DNA of 64,000 bases, taken from contig DNTB01000066.1 of the NCBI GenBank assembly GCA_003499525.1, positions 1-64,000 on the forward strand, read 5' to 3'. Origin of the DNA: Flavobacteriales bacterium (lineage in GTDB: Bacteria; Bacteroidota; Bacteroidia; Flavobacteriales_G; Salibacteraceae). The position numbers were made by a program, and so were the translations under genes. Shown one piece after another: positions 9,007 to 16,823 of the stretch (the stretch's first letter is position 1; each line of letters starts with the position of its first letter). The notes beneath the pieces were generated by a model. It saw nothing but the letters and a program-made list of their open reading frames with translations, made no database searches and was not told the origin of the DNA.

Positions 9007-9758
9007 TGGGCATCAGGATATGCTCTCGGAAGGTATTGCATTTCTGCAAGAATATGCCCTAAATGCTCTGTATGAACCCCGGTTTTACTGCCCGTTCTGC
9101 TCAAATTATGGTCAGGTAGGCTCAATGTGGCCTTTTCAAGAACTTCACTAACCTGAGTCTTCCATGCTTCCTTTAAACCTGATACATCCACTCCAACTCC
9201 CGATTTAGCAATGATATCATCCGTTTCATCCATTTCAAACAACTCCTCTGTAAAGCGCCACATATCATCAATAGCCTCTTGAATTTTTTTATGACTTTCA
9301 ACAGTGCCGTCACCAAGACGCACTACCCATTGAGCACTGTGCTTGTAATGATATCGAACTTCTTTGAGGCCTTTGCCTGCAATGCCGGCAAGGGTATCAT
9401 CGGCACTATTGAGCAGTTCAGAATAGTACAATACCGAATAGACATCGAATAGAAATTGTCTTGCTATGGTGTTGGCATAATTGCCATTGGGTTGTTCGGC
9501 CAACAAAAGGTTGTAATATTCACGTTCGTTTCTTCGATAAGCAAGATCATCAGGTGATCTTTTTTCTGAATCTACCGATGCTGCTCTTTCGAGCCAGGCA
9601 TTCCCAAGCCCCATGTGATCCAAAGCAATATTGGTAAGAGCGATATCTTCTTCCAGAATGTGGGCTTTAGAACACCACTCTCCAAGTCGATAGCCAAAAA
9701 TAATATGCGTATCACCTTGCCTCAGACAGTATTGCAGAAGTCTTTCCTTGTCGGTCAT
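9000..9758 (-). CDS. paaC: 1,2-phenylacetyl-CoA epoxidase structural subunit PaaC
   Basis: 252 residues of ferritin-like helical fold. The segment GYRLGEWCSKAHILEEDIAL near 22-41 and the YHYKHSAQWVVRLGDGT region near 156-172 are typical of PaaC, the non-catalytic subunit that pairs with PaaA in the epoxidase core. Some diiron-like residues persist, but in this family PaaC does not bind iron. It lies between paaB (2-nt gap) and paaD (7-nt overlap) in one minus-strand operon. Confidence 0.93.
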   Translation of the reverse strand: MTDKERLLQYCLRQGDTHIIFGYRLGEWCSKAHILEEDIALTNIALDHMGLGNAWLERAASVDSEKRSPDDLAYRRNEREYYNLLLAEQPNGNYANTIARQFLFDVYSVLYYSELLNSADDTLAGIAGKGLKEVRYHYKHSAQWVVRLGDGTVESHKKIQEAIDDMWRFTEELFEMDETDDIIAKSGVGVDVSGLKEAWKTQVSEVLEKATLSLPDHNLSRTGSKTGVHTEHLGHILAEMQYLPRAYPDAQW

Positions 9759-9760
9759 AT

Positions 9761-10048
9761 TTAAATATTTTCGGCTCCGTCGGGCATGTGATAAAAAGTA
9801 GGATGACGATAAATTTTATCTACTCCAGGGTCAAATAATGATTCTTCATCTTCCGGATTAGATGCCACAATGCAGTCAGAAGGCACCACCCATATGCCTC
9901 TGCCTTCACCTCTGCGTGTGTATAAGTCCCGTGCGTTTTGGATAGCCATTTCTTTGTCCGTTGCATGAATGCTCCCGGCATGTTTGTAAGGGAGGTTGTT
10001 TTTGGATTGAATAAATACCTCCCATAGTTTTCCTTGTGTATGCTCCAT
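9761..10048 (-). CDS. paaB: 1,2-phenylacetyl-CoA epoxidase subunit PaaB
   Basis: 95 residues, the normal length for PaaB, the small subunit that bridges PaaAC heterodimers. The segment WEVFIQSKNNLPYKHAGSIH (9-28) and the following DARDLYTRRGEG-type stretch with WVVPS are family features. It sits nine bases after paaA and two before paaC. No alternative start is needed. Confidence 0.93.
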   Translation of the reverse strand: MEHTQGKLWEVFIQSKNNLPYKHAGSIHATDKEMAIQNARDLYTRRGEGRGIWVVPSDCIVASNPEDEESLFDPGVDKIYRHPTFYHMPDGAENI

Positions 10049-10057
10049 GTTGTCTAT

Positions 10058-11011
10058 TTAGACTAGTGTTTCTTGTTTTTGCTTCTCCGCATAAGCGAGT
10101 GCTGCTTCTCGTACCCATCTTCCCTCTTCATGGGCTTTCTTATGATGATCAATTCTCTCTTTGTTGCAGGGACCGTTTCCGTTAATCACCGCATAGAACT
10201 CTTCCCAATTTATTTCTCCAAAATCATAGTGACCTCTTTCCTCATTCCATTTGAGATCAGGATCAGGAATGGTCAAACCTATTACATTGGCTTGCTGGAC
10301 TGTTTTATCAATAAATCGTTGTCTTAAAGTGTCATTGGACTCCCTTTTTATTCTCCATCTCAGAGCGTTCCCGGTATTTGGAGAGTTGCTGTCATGAGGT
10401 CCAAACATCATCATAGAAGGCCACCAAAATCGATTTAATGCATCCTGGGCCATTTCCTTTTGTTCTGGTGTTCCCTGGGCCATCTGCGCCATTATTTCAT
10501 AGCCCTGTCGCTGGTGGAAACTCTCTTCTTTACATATTCTTATCATTCCTCTGGAATAGGGGCCGTAGGACGTTCTCTGGAGAGAAACCTGATTTACAAT
10601 TGCTGCGCCATCGACCAGCCAGCCCACAGCGCCAATATCTGCCCAGGTCAGGGTAGGATAGTTGAAAATGTTCGAATATTTCGCTTTAAGGGTGTGGAGT
10701 TGATCCAGCATTTCTTCCCTGCTAATGCCTAATGTTTCTGCCGCGCTGTAGAGGTACAGACCATGTCCGGCTTCGTCTTGTATCTTGGCAAGCAATACCA
10801 TCTTCGCTCTTAAACTTGGTGCCCGATTGATCCAATTCCCTTCCGGTTGCATTCCAATAACTTCGCTATGAGCATGTTGCGATATTTGACGTATTAAATG
10901 CTTCCTATACGCTTCAGGCATCCAATCACGAGGTTCAATTTTCTGGTCAACATCTATTTTCTCCTCGAAGTTTCTCAGGAGTTCTTCTTCATTCATATTC
11001 ATCGATTTCAA
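10058..11011 (-). CDS. paaA: 1,2-phenylacetyl-CoA epoxidase catalytic subunit PaaA
   Basis: 317 residues. This is the diiron oxygenase subunit that epoxidises the aromatic ring of phenylacetyl-CoA. Iron-ligand motifs are visible: EAGH at 80-83 and ESFH at 163-166. The conserved segment EPRDWMPEAYRKHLIRQI is at 26-43. Three in-frame ATGs (11011, 11002, 10996) are possible starts; the first is kept, but the -7 box ends only seven bases upstream, so a later one is plausible. It is first in paaABCD and divergent from paaE. Other paa catabolic genes (paaK, paaG, paaZ) are not in the window. Confidence 0.94.
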   Translation of the reverse strand: MKSMNMNEEELLRNFEEKIDVDQKIEPRDWMPEAYRKHLIRQISQHAHSEVIGMQPEGNWINRAPSLRAKMVLLAKIQDEAGHGLYLYSAAETLGISREEMLDQLHTLKAKYSNIFNYPTLTWADIGAVGWLVDGAAIVNQVSLQRTSYGPYSRGMIRICKEESFHQRQGYEIMAQMAQGTPEQKEMAQDALNRFWWPSMMMFGPHDSNSPNTGNALRWRIKRESNDTLRQRFIDKTVQQANVIGLTIPDPDLKWNEERGHYDFGEINWEEFYAVINGNGPCNKERIDHHKKAHEEGRWVREAALAYAEKQKQETLV

Positions 11012-11018
11012 GTTATGT

Positions 11019-11026
11019 CAAAAATA
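11019..11026 (-). promoter_or_regulatory. -7 box for paaABCD
   Basis: Read on the minus strand this is TATTTTTG, an exact TAnnTTTG match. A TTG (11050-11052) lies 23 bp upstream, a little farther than the ideal 19. The leader to paaA would be only a few bases. Confidence 0.5.
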
Positions 11027-11102
11027 ATGAAAATGAGAGGGGTTGAGTTCAACTAAAAGTCAATGAATGTACATGCCGCGAACAACCATGACCTCTGCGC
11101 AT

Positions 11103-11110
11103 TACATTTG
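11103..11110 (+). promoter_or_regulatory. -7 box for paaE
   Basis: TACATTTG, exact match and followed by CA as in several promoters here. It is 17 bases before the paaE ATG. No -33 TTG is seen at the proper spacing. It is divergent from the paaA box about 77 bp away. Confidence 0.55.
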
Positions 11111-11127
11111 CACCCAAATTTTTTGAG

Positions 11128-12204
11128 ATGCAATTTGAACGAATTAAGATTTCTGAAGTACATCGGGAAACAGAGGATACCGTATCACTGGTTTTAGATA
11201 TCCCGGAAGCAAAGCGTAACAGATTTCAATATCATCCTGGCCAGTACTTGACATTCAAAGCGATCATAGAAGGTGAAGAGGTACGTCGTTCGTACTCTTT
11301 GTGCTCTGCACCGCATGAAGAACGACATGTGGTATCGGTCAAAAAGGTAGAAAACGGAAAATTTTCGACATACGCAAATGAAGTTATCAAAGCTGGAGAT
11401 GAGATAGAAGTATTGCCCCCGGAAGGAAATTTTTCACCTTCAAATCAATCATTTGATCACAGGACTTTTGTGTTTTTTGCAGCGGGAAGCGGAATTACAC
11501 CCATTTATGGCATTATAAAACACATCTTAAACCAATCCGCAACGGCCAGGGTAATACTCTTCTATGGAAACAAAACAGCAAGGTCTGTGATATTTGGAGG
11601 AAGTCTGGACGGACTAAAAAACCGACACCCTGCCCAGCTGTCTCTGAATTACGTTTTTAGTGAGGAGAACTATGGAAACGAAGACCTATTTGGCAGGATA
11701 GACGCGGACAAGATAAAAAGGTGGACTCAATTGTTGTTTCAACCCGAAAATGTTGCAGAGTACTTTCTTTGCGGTCCTGAACAGATGATATTTAGTGTGA
11801 AAGACGCTCTGGAAAATCAAGGTGTAGATTCGAATCGAATCAAATTTGAATTGTTCACGACCCCTGTTGAGCGTGAAGCAGAAAAACAAGAAATGTCGTC
11901 CAAAGAGGAAGAAAGCACTATTTCAGGAGAGTCTTCGGTTACCCTGATACTCGATGATGAAGAATACCAGTATTCCATGAAACCCCGGATGAGCATTCTG
12001 GATGCTGCAATTGAGAATGATGTAGATGCTCCTTATTCATGCAAAGGGGCAGTATGCAGCACTTGCAAGGCAAGAGTTTTAAAAGGAAAAGCAAGGATGG
12101 ATATGAATTACGCCTTGTTGGATGACGAAGTAAATAGCGGATACATCCTAACATGTCAATCTCATCCTTTAACCGATGAACTTACCGTGAGTTTCGATGA
12201 TTAA
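11128..12204 (+). CDS. paaE: 1,2-phenylacetyl-CoA epoxidase reductase subunit PaaE
   Basis: 358 residues. It passes electrons from NAD(P)H to the PaaA diiron centre. The N-terminal FAD-binding domain has RRSYSLCS (53-60), a nucleotide-binding domain follows with GSGITPIYG (120-128) and CGPEQM (215-220), and a plant-type 2Fe-2S ferredoxin domain ends the protein with Cys305, Cys310, Cys313 and Cys343. Length and domain order match PaaE. Unusually, it is transcribed divergently from paaABCD instead of following paaD, so reductase and oxygenase could be set at different levels. Confidence 0.94.
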   Translation: MQFERIKISEVHRETEDTVSLVLDIPEAKRNRFQYHPGQYLTFKAIIEGEEVRRSYSLCSAPHEERHVVSVKKVENGKFSTYANEVIKAGDEIEVLPPEGNFSPSNQSFDHRTFVFFAAGSGITPIYGIIKHILNQSATARVILFYGNKTARSVIFGGSLDGLKNRHPAQLSLNYVFSEENYGNEDLFGRIDADKIKRWTQLLFQPENVAEYFLCGPEQMIFSVKDALENQGVDSNRIKFELFTTPVEREAEKQEMSSKEEESTISGESSVTLILDDEEYQYSMKPRMSILDAAIENDVDAPYSCKGAVCSTCKARVLKGKARMDMNYALLDDEVNSGYILTCQSHPLTDELTVSFDD

Positions 12205-12258
12205 GAGAGTTCATAGCAAGCGTTATTTGCTAATATTGCACTGATATAAAAAGTCACT

Positions 12259-13059
12259 ATGAAAAGAATTTCTACTCTTCTGTCCGCAATCTTACTAACA
12301 TCATGCACCTTTTTAGCTTTCGGACAAAATAATGATGACGCCTTCAGAGCATACATTAAAGATGTTTACATGACGCGCATAAATACCATGTCTGATACAC
12401 GCGACATAGGACCCGTTTTAGAAGCATTTGATCCCCAATATCAGGGAAGGGCCATAGACGTTTCTGTTGATGGAAAACTCAACATCCGTGCAGTAGATCA
12501 CGCTTCATTGAAACAGCAGCTTAAAAATTATACCGATCGTCCCGGAATGGACATTAGCATGTCAGTTCCGGATAACTTCTATGTGCAAACAAATGGAGCC
12601 ACTGGTGTAGCCGGTTTCGTTTTAGATATTAAAGTTATTTCTAATGGGGAAGTTATGTCAGAAGGAAGCACGCTGATGGAGGTTATTGCAAGAAAGAGAC
12701 ATGATGGCTATAAAATTGTGTATTCGTCAGCAGCAAATGTGGATGAAGTTACCTATTCAGGCCCCTGCTTTGTAGATACTTATTCAAAAGGGAGTAATTC
12801 GTTCCTGACTCAGTTAAGTTACCCTAATGGTAGAACCTATAAAACTGAAACTTACAGTTTTCAGATTGGCGAAAGAGGAGAGAAAAGATGGATTCGGGTA
12901 AATGATGGAGAATATTTTTACGATTGGACCAAAGGAGTCGGCGATATCAAGAGCGGTGAAAAGGTATTGGGCCAGACATTGAATCAGAGTACGGCTATAA
13001 AAATCATCCTAAAAGAATTGTCAATGGGCAAATGCACGGTTGTTCAGCCCAATAAATAA
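12259..13059 (+). CDS. secreted protein of unknown function
   Basis: 266 residues. A signal peptide covers about 1-23 (ending AFGQ); LTSC at 13-16 inside it also fits a lipobox, so surface anchoring cannot be excluded. The N-terminal domain (~25-160) has a mixed helix/strand pattern loosely like NTF2/SnoaL-type folds, and the remainder is beta-rich with no motif I recognise. A one-mismatch -7 box (TAATATTG, 12231-12238) lies 20 bases upstream. The DUF983 gene follows after two bases, so the two are probably co-transcribed. Confidence 0.75.
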   Translation: MKRISTLLSAILLTSCTFLAFGQNNDDAFRAYIKDVYMTRINTMSDTRDIGPVLEAFDPQYQGRAIDVSVDGKLNIRAVDHASLKQQLKNYTDRPGMDISMSVPDNFYVQTNGATGVAGFVLDIKVISNGEVMSEGSTLMEVIARKRHDGYKIVYSSAANVDEVTYSGPCFVDTYSKGSNSFLTQLSYPNGRTYKTETYSFQIGERGEKRWIRVNDGEYFYDWTKGVGDIKSGEKVLGQTLNQSTAIKIILKELSMGKCTVVQPNK

Positions 13060-13061
13060 GC

Positions 13062-13484
13062 GTGCTTAAAGGGACAAAACTTAACAGTATTCTTACCGGT
13101 ACCTGTCCTCAATGTCAGGAATCCAAATTGTTTTGTGAACGTAATCCTTACAAGTTCAGCAAACTCTTTCATATGCCCGAATACTGCCCGGCATGCGGGC
13201 TTAAATTCGAAAGAGAACCTGGATTTTATTTTGGAGCGATGTATGTCGGCTACGCATTTAGCGTTGCTTATCTTACAGCAGTATATGTTGCCTTTGAGGT
13301 TCTCTATCCTGGCTTTGAATTATGGATGTATTTCACCTCGGCAATAACTTCATTACTTGTTTTTACACCCGTTATTTTCAGAGTGTCCAGAGTGGTTTGG
13401 ATCAATTTCTTTGTCTCTTACGATAGCAAAGCTTCACAGAATTTCAGCAGTTCTTCAGATGAGGTGCCTTGTCGGAGCGTTTAG
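13062..13484 (+). CDS. DUF983 family protein
   Basis: 140 residues starting at GTG 13062; the next ATG would remove the first zinc-binding pair, so GTG is preferred. CPQC (15-18) and CPAC (42-45) form a zinc-ribbon-like pair, followed by the family stretch EREPGFYFGAMYVGYAFSV and two membrane helices (about 61-82 and 88-108). DUF983 proteins are small membrane proteins of unknown function, common in Bacteroidota and Alphaproteobacteria. The stop is one base from the fabD stop on the other strand. Confidence 0.87.
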   Translation: MLKGTKLNSILTGTCPQCQESKLFCERNPYKFSKLFHMPEYCPACGLKFEREPGFYFGAMYVGYAFSVAYLTAVYVAFEVLYPGFELWMYFTSAITSLLVFTPVIFRVSRVVWINFFVSYDSKASQNFSSSSDEVPCRSV

Positions 13485-13485
13485 T

Positions 13486-14367
13486 TTAGACCTCAGCACT
13501 TGACGTTACCACTGAGCGGTCTAACCTTTTAATGAGTCCCTGAAGTACCTTTCCGGGCCCTACTTCTACGAGTTCTTTCAACCCGTTTTTTAACATATTC
13601 TGTCCGGTTTGCGTCCAGCGAACAGGAGCTGTAAGTTGAAGATTGAGATTTTCTTTGATCTTAATCGGATCTGTTTCCGGATTTGCATTTACATTTTGAT
13701 ATACCGGACAGATGGGCTCACTGAATGGAGTGCTTTCTATTGCCAGAGCTAATTCTTCCCGGGCTGGTTCCATAAGTGGGGAATGAAATGCTCCACCAAC
13801 TGATAATACCAGAGCACGTTTAGCTCCGACTTCTTTAAGCCTTTCTACAGCAAGTTCGATTCCTTTTAGGCTACCTGAGATCACAAGTTGTCCGGGAGAA
13901 TTGTAGTTCGCCGGAACCACGACCTCCTCTATTTCTGAACAGACTCTATCTACCTTCTCATCTTCCAATCCAATAATGGCAGCCATAGTAGAAGGATTGA
14001 TTTCACATGCATGCTGCATCGCCATGGCTCTTTTTGAAACCAGACGTAGTCCATCCTCAAAGGATAGAGCTCCGGATGCCACCAATGCACTAAATTCCCC
14101 AAGGCTATGTCCTGCAACCATATTGGGTTCAAAGCTCTCACCCAACAGCTCAGCAAGTATTACCGAATGCAGAAAAATAGCAGGTTGAGTCACTCTGGTC
14201 TGCCGGAGATCCTCCTCCGTACCGCTAAACATAATGGACTGTATATCAAAGCCAAGTATGTCATTTGCTGCTGTAAAACGTTCTTTCGCCTTATCGAATC
14301 GTTCGTATAAATCTTTGGCCATTCCAGGGAATTGAGCTCCCTGCCCGGGAAATACAAATGCTTTCAT
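13486..14367 (-). CDS. fabD: malonyl-CoA:ACP transacylase
   Basis: 293 residues from ATG 14367; a TTG farther upstream (14388) is part of the -7 box. FabD moves malonyl groups from CoA to acyl carrier protein at the start of fatty-acid elongation. FPGQGAQ is at 6-12, the nucleophile is Ser88 in GHSLGE, and the catalytic His195 is in AFHSPLM. It stands alone here, without fabH, fabG or acpP, and is divergent from hldD. Confidence 0.95.
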   Translation of the reverse strand: MKAFVFPGQGAQFPGMAKDLYERFDKAKERFTAANDILGFDIQSIMFSGTEEDLRQTRVTQPAIFLHSVILAELLGESFEPNMVAGHSLGEFSALVASGALSFEDGLRLVSKRAMAMQHACEINPSTMAAIIGLEDEKVDRVCSEIEEVVVPANYNSPGQLVISGSLKGIELAVERLKEVGAKRALVLSVGGAFHSPLMEPAREELALAIESTPFSEPICPVYQNVNANPETDPIKIKENLNLQLTAPVRWTQTGQNMLKNGLKELVEVGPGKVLQGLIKRLDRSVVTSSAEV

Positions 14368-14385
14368 AACGATAAAAATTGAGGC

Positions 14386-14393
14386 CAAATGTA
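14386..14393 (-). promoter_or_regulatory. -7 box for fabD
   Basis: TACATTTG on the minus strand, 18 bases before the fabD ATG. No -33 TTG at the ideal distance. Confidence 0.5.
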
Positions 14394-14431
14394 GCTATAA
14401 CAGTTCTTTTATATCGCTGACCAAGGCATCT

Positions 14432-14439
14432 TATATTTG
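14432..14439 (+). promoter_or_regulatory. -7 box for hldD
   Basis: TATATTTG, exact match, 15 bases before the hldD ATG at 14455. Its final TTG is in frame with hldD and could be mistaken for the start codon. Confidence 0.5.
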
Positions 14440-14454
14440 CCTGAAATTGCGAAA

Positions 14455-15420
14455 ATGATTGTAGTTACAGGAGCGGCAGGATTTATCGGTAGCGCTTTAA
14501 TTGCACACCTACTGGAGGAAGGATATACAGATATTGTTGCCGTCGATGATTTTTCAAGAGCAGATAAGAATGCAAACCTGCTGAATAAGAAACTTCGGGA
14601 AAGAGTTCATCGGGATGACTTCTTTTCCTGGATCGACCAAAATGAGCAGTTTATTCAACTCATATTTCACTTGGGAGCACGCACTGACACCACGGAATTC
14701 GATAGGTCCATTTTCGATCGATTAAACTTAAATTATTCAAAGGAAGTCTGGAATAAATGTATTGACTATGCCCTTCCTTTGGTTTATGCTTCCTCGGCGG
14801 CCACCTATGGACTTGGTGAATTTGGCTACGAAGACAAGGATGATCTGGCGCTTAAACTAAAGCCGCTGAATCCTTATGGTGTATCCAAGAATGATTTCGA
14901 TAAATGGATACTTAATCAACCCAGGAAGCCATTTTTCTATGCCGGGATCAAATTCTTTAATGTCTATGGACCAAATGAATATCATAAAGGCCGAATGGCC
15001 TCGGTGGTTTATCACACGCACAGACAGATTGGAGAAACAGGAAAAATGAAACTGTTTCAATCACACAATCGGGATTTTGCTAACGGCGAACAAAAACGTG
15101 ATTTTGTTTACATTAAAGATGTGGTAAAGGTACTTCAGTTTATGATGGAAGAGCGGAAAGTTTGTGGTCTTTTCAACCTTGGTACTGGAGAGGCAAGAAC
15201 ATTTAATGATTTGGCAACCAGCACATTTCGTGCGATGAACATCGAGCCGAAAATCGAATATATTCCAACACCTGAAGACATCAGGGATAAGTATCAATAC
15301 TTTACACAAGCTGAGATGCAAAAGCTCAGAAGCGCCGGTTATTCGCAACCATTTACAGGCCTAGAGGAAGGAATAGAAGAATATGTGAAAGAATATCTAC
15401 AGACCGCCAGATACTATTAG
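14455..15420 (+). CDS. hldD: ADP-L-glycero-D-manno-heptose 6-epimerase
   Basis: 321 residues. It is an extended short-chain dehydrogenase/epimerase with the NAD(P)-binding motif TGAAGFIGS at 5-13 and the catalytic pair Tyr141/Lys145 in YGVSK. HLGARTDTTE near 72-81 is typical of HldD/RfaD, which epimerises ADP-heptose for lipopolysaccharide core synthesis. ATG 14455 is chosen over the TTG within the promoter. The last four bases (TTAG) overlap the stop of the MerR-type gene on the opposite strand. No other heptose genes are nearby. Confidence 0.9.
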   Translation: MIVVTGAAGFIGSALIAHLLEEGYTDIVAVDDFSRADKNANLLNKKLRERVHRDDFFSWIDQNEQFIQLIFHLGARTDTTEFDRSIFDRLNLNYSKEVWNKCIDYALPLVYASSAATYGLGEFGYEDKDDLALKLKPLNPYGVSKNDFDKWILNQPRKPFFYAGIKFFNVYGPNEYHKGRMASVVYHTHRQIGETGKMKLFQSHNRDFANGEQKRDFVYIKDVVKVLQFMMEERKVCGLFNLGTGEARTFNDLATSTFRAMNIEPKIEYIPTPEDIRDKYQYFTQAEMQKLRSAGYSQPFTGLEEGIEEYVKEYLQTARYY

Positions 15421-15755
15421 TCCAGAGAACTTTTAAGGTCTACCAAAAAGCCCCTGATTCTATTTAGTCGTTCTACCACTTCAGCCTCTTTTATGGCATC
15501 ATCCTTATTGTCTTTGAGTTTTTTTCTGGCACCTTCAAGTGTAAACCCACGCTCTTTGACAAGGTGATAGATCAGTTTAAGATTGTCAATATCCTTAGTG
15601 GTGAAAAGTCTGTTTCCTTTTCGATTCTTTTTGGGTTTTAGAATTGGGAATTCTTTTTCCCAAAAGCGTATCAGAGAAGCATTGACCTCAAACATTTCCG
15701 CTATTTCTCCAATGGAGTAATAGAGTTTTCTCTTATCGTATTGCTTTACTTGCAT
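15417..15755 (-). CDS. MerR-type HTH transcriptional regulator
   Basis: 112 residues. The N-terminal winged helix-turn-helix (about 13-80) reads YSIGEIAEMFEV followed by LIRFWEKEFPIL and NRLFTTKDI, the MerR fold. The rest is a short helix, with no room for an effector-binding domain and no metal-binding cysteines. Small MerR-like proteins of this size are common in Bacteroidota beside M23 peptidases; their targets are unknown. It begins one base inside the end of the M23 gene and is probably co-transcribed with it from the promoter at 16756-16785. Confidence 0.88.
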   Translation of the reverse strand: MQVKQYDKRKLYYSIGEIAEMFEVNASLIRFWEKEFPILKPKKNRKGNRLFTTKDIDNLKLIYHLVKERGFTLEGARKKLKDNKDDAIKEAEVVERLNRIRGFLVDLKSSLD

Positions 15756-16726
15756 TAGTCGAACGATTGATTCGACTGCGACGATATAATAAGCATTTCT
15801 TCGTACTCAGCCGGTGTGAGATCGTTCGAATAGAAATTGACAGGGTTAATCTTTTTTCTGTCTTTTATAACCTCATAATGGAGATGGGGAGCTGCAGAAA
15901 GGCCTGTATTACCCACATGTCCAATGATATCTCCCCGCTTTATCTTTTGACCCGGTCGAACGAGAATTTTGCTCATATGTGCATACAATGTTTTATATCC
16001 ATACCCGTGGTCAATAATAACATGTTTTCCGTAGCCTCTTTTACTTCTTTCTGCCTTCTCTACCACTCCATTACCAGTTGAATGAATATCAGATCCTGTT
16101 GGAGCTGTGAAATCCATTCCTGTATGCATCCTTCGATATTTCAAAATGGGATGAAAGCGCATTCCGTATCCTGATGCTACTCGTGTAAGATCTTTTCCCG
16201 CCACCGGCATAATGGCTGGAATGGAGGCCAGCATTTTTTCTTTGTTCTTGGCCATCTCAAATACCTCATCTAACGATTTCGACTGAATGTACATTTGCTT
16301 GGCAAGCACATCAAGCTTTTGGCTGGTTTCAAGGATTACCTCGCTGTTACCAATATTTTCTATGTCTTCGTATCTATTCACACCTCCAAAACCGGCTTTC
16401 CGTATATTTTCCGGGATAGGTTCTGCTTCAAAGATGACCCGATAGACATTATCGTCGCGATCCTGAATATTGGTAAGAACCTTGTTCATTTGGTCAATAC
16501 GCTCGCTCATTAATTTGAATTGAAGGTCCTTTTGAGCCAATTCTCTCTTTAGCCTTTTTTCTTTTGGAGAGTCTACCAGTAGGAAGAAGAGCACAATAAA
16601 AACAGTGGCGAAGACCAGTCCGGTAGAAATGTAAGAAAGGAATTTGAAAAGACGCTGCTTGAAGCTTAGCTCAGCCCTTTCGTAGGCCAGAGTCTGGGAG
16701 TTATATCTGTATTTTGATTTCGCCAT
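15755..16726 (-). CDS. M23 family metallopeptidase (membrane-anchored)
   Basis: 323 residues. One membrane helix (about 31-50) is followed by a periplasmic coiled coil (~55-92) and a C-terminal LytM/M23 domain. Zinc ligands are His201 and Asp205 in HTGMD and His283 in HLHYE, with His250 in YAHMS as the expected catalytic residue. M23 enzymes cut peptidoglycan cross-bridges or peptide stems; anchoring plus coiled coil suggests a role in wall remodelling or as a scaffold. All catalytic residues seem present. It is the first gene of a two-gene operon with the MerR-type regulator. Confidence 0.92.
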   Translation of the reverse strand: MAKSKYRYNSQTLAYERAELSFKQRLFKFLSYISTGLVFATVFIVLFFLLVDSPKEKRLKRELAQKDLQFKLMSERIDQMNKVLTNIQDRDDNVYRVIFEAEPIPENIRKAGFGGVNRYEDIENIGNSEVILETSQKLDVLAKQMYIQSKSLDEVFEMAKNKEKMLASIPAIMPVAGKDLTRVASGYGMRFHPILKYRRMHTGMDFTAPTGSDIHSTGNGVVEKAERSKRGYGKHVIIDHGYGYKTLYAHMSKILVRPGQKIKRGDIIGHVGNTGLSAAPHLHYEVIKDRKKINPVNFYSNDLTPAEYEEMLIISSQSNQSFD

Positions 16727-16755
16727 AGTTGTTAATCAGGAACTTTTCAAAGGTG

Positions 16756-16785
16756 CAAAATTACGGATTTCAACTATTTTTGCAA
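16756..16785 (-). promoter_or_regulatory. complete promoter for M23 peptidase / MerR operon
   Basis: On the minus strand a TTG (16783-16785) lies exactly 19 bp from TAATTTTG (16756-16763), the ideal Bacteroidota -33/-7 arrangement. The leader to the M23 start is about 25 nt. The alaS -7 box on the other strand falls inside this promoter. Confidence 0.7.
16775..16782 (+). promoter_or_regulatory. -7 box for alaS
   Basis: TATTTTTG followed by CA, 41 bases before the alaS ATG. No -33 TTG at standard spacing. It lies within the divergent M23 promoter. Confidence 0.45.
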
Positions 16786-16823
16786 TCTTCTTGTTTAGCC
16801 GTAATTCTTTATTATTCACATAC

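Noticed and set aside
12217..12231. AGCAA...TTGCT as a terminator after paaE
   Set aside because: The stem is only five base pairs, AT-rich, and no T-run follows.
16791..16793. TTG as start of alaS
   Set aside because: The eleven added residues are not part of AlaS; the ATG at 16824 gives the normal N-terminus.
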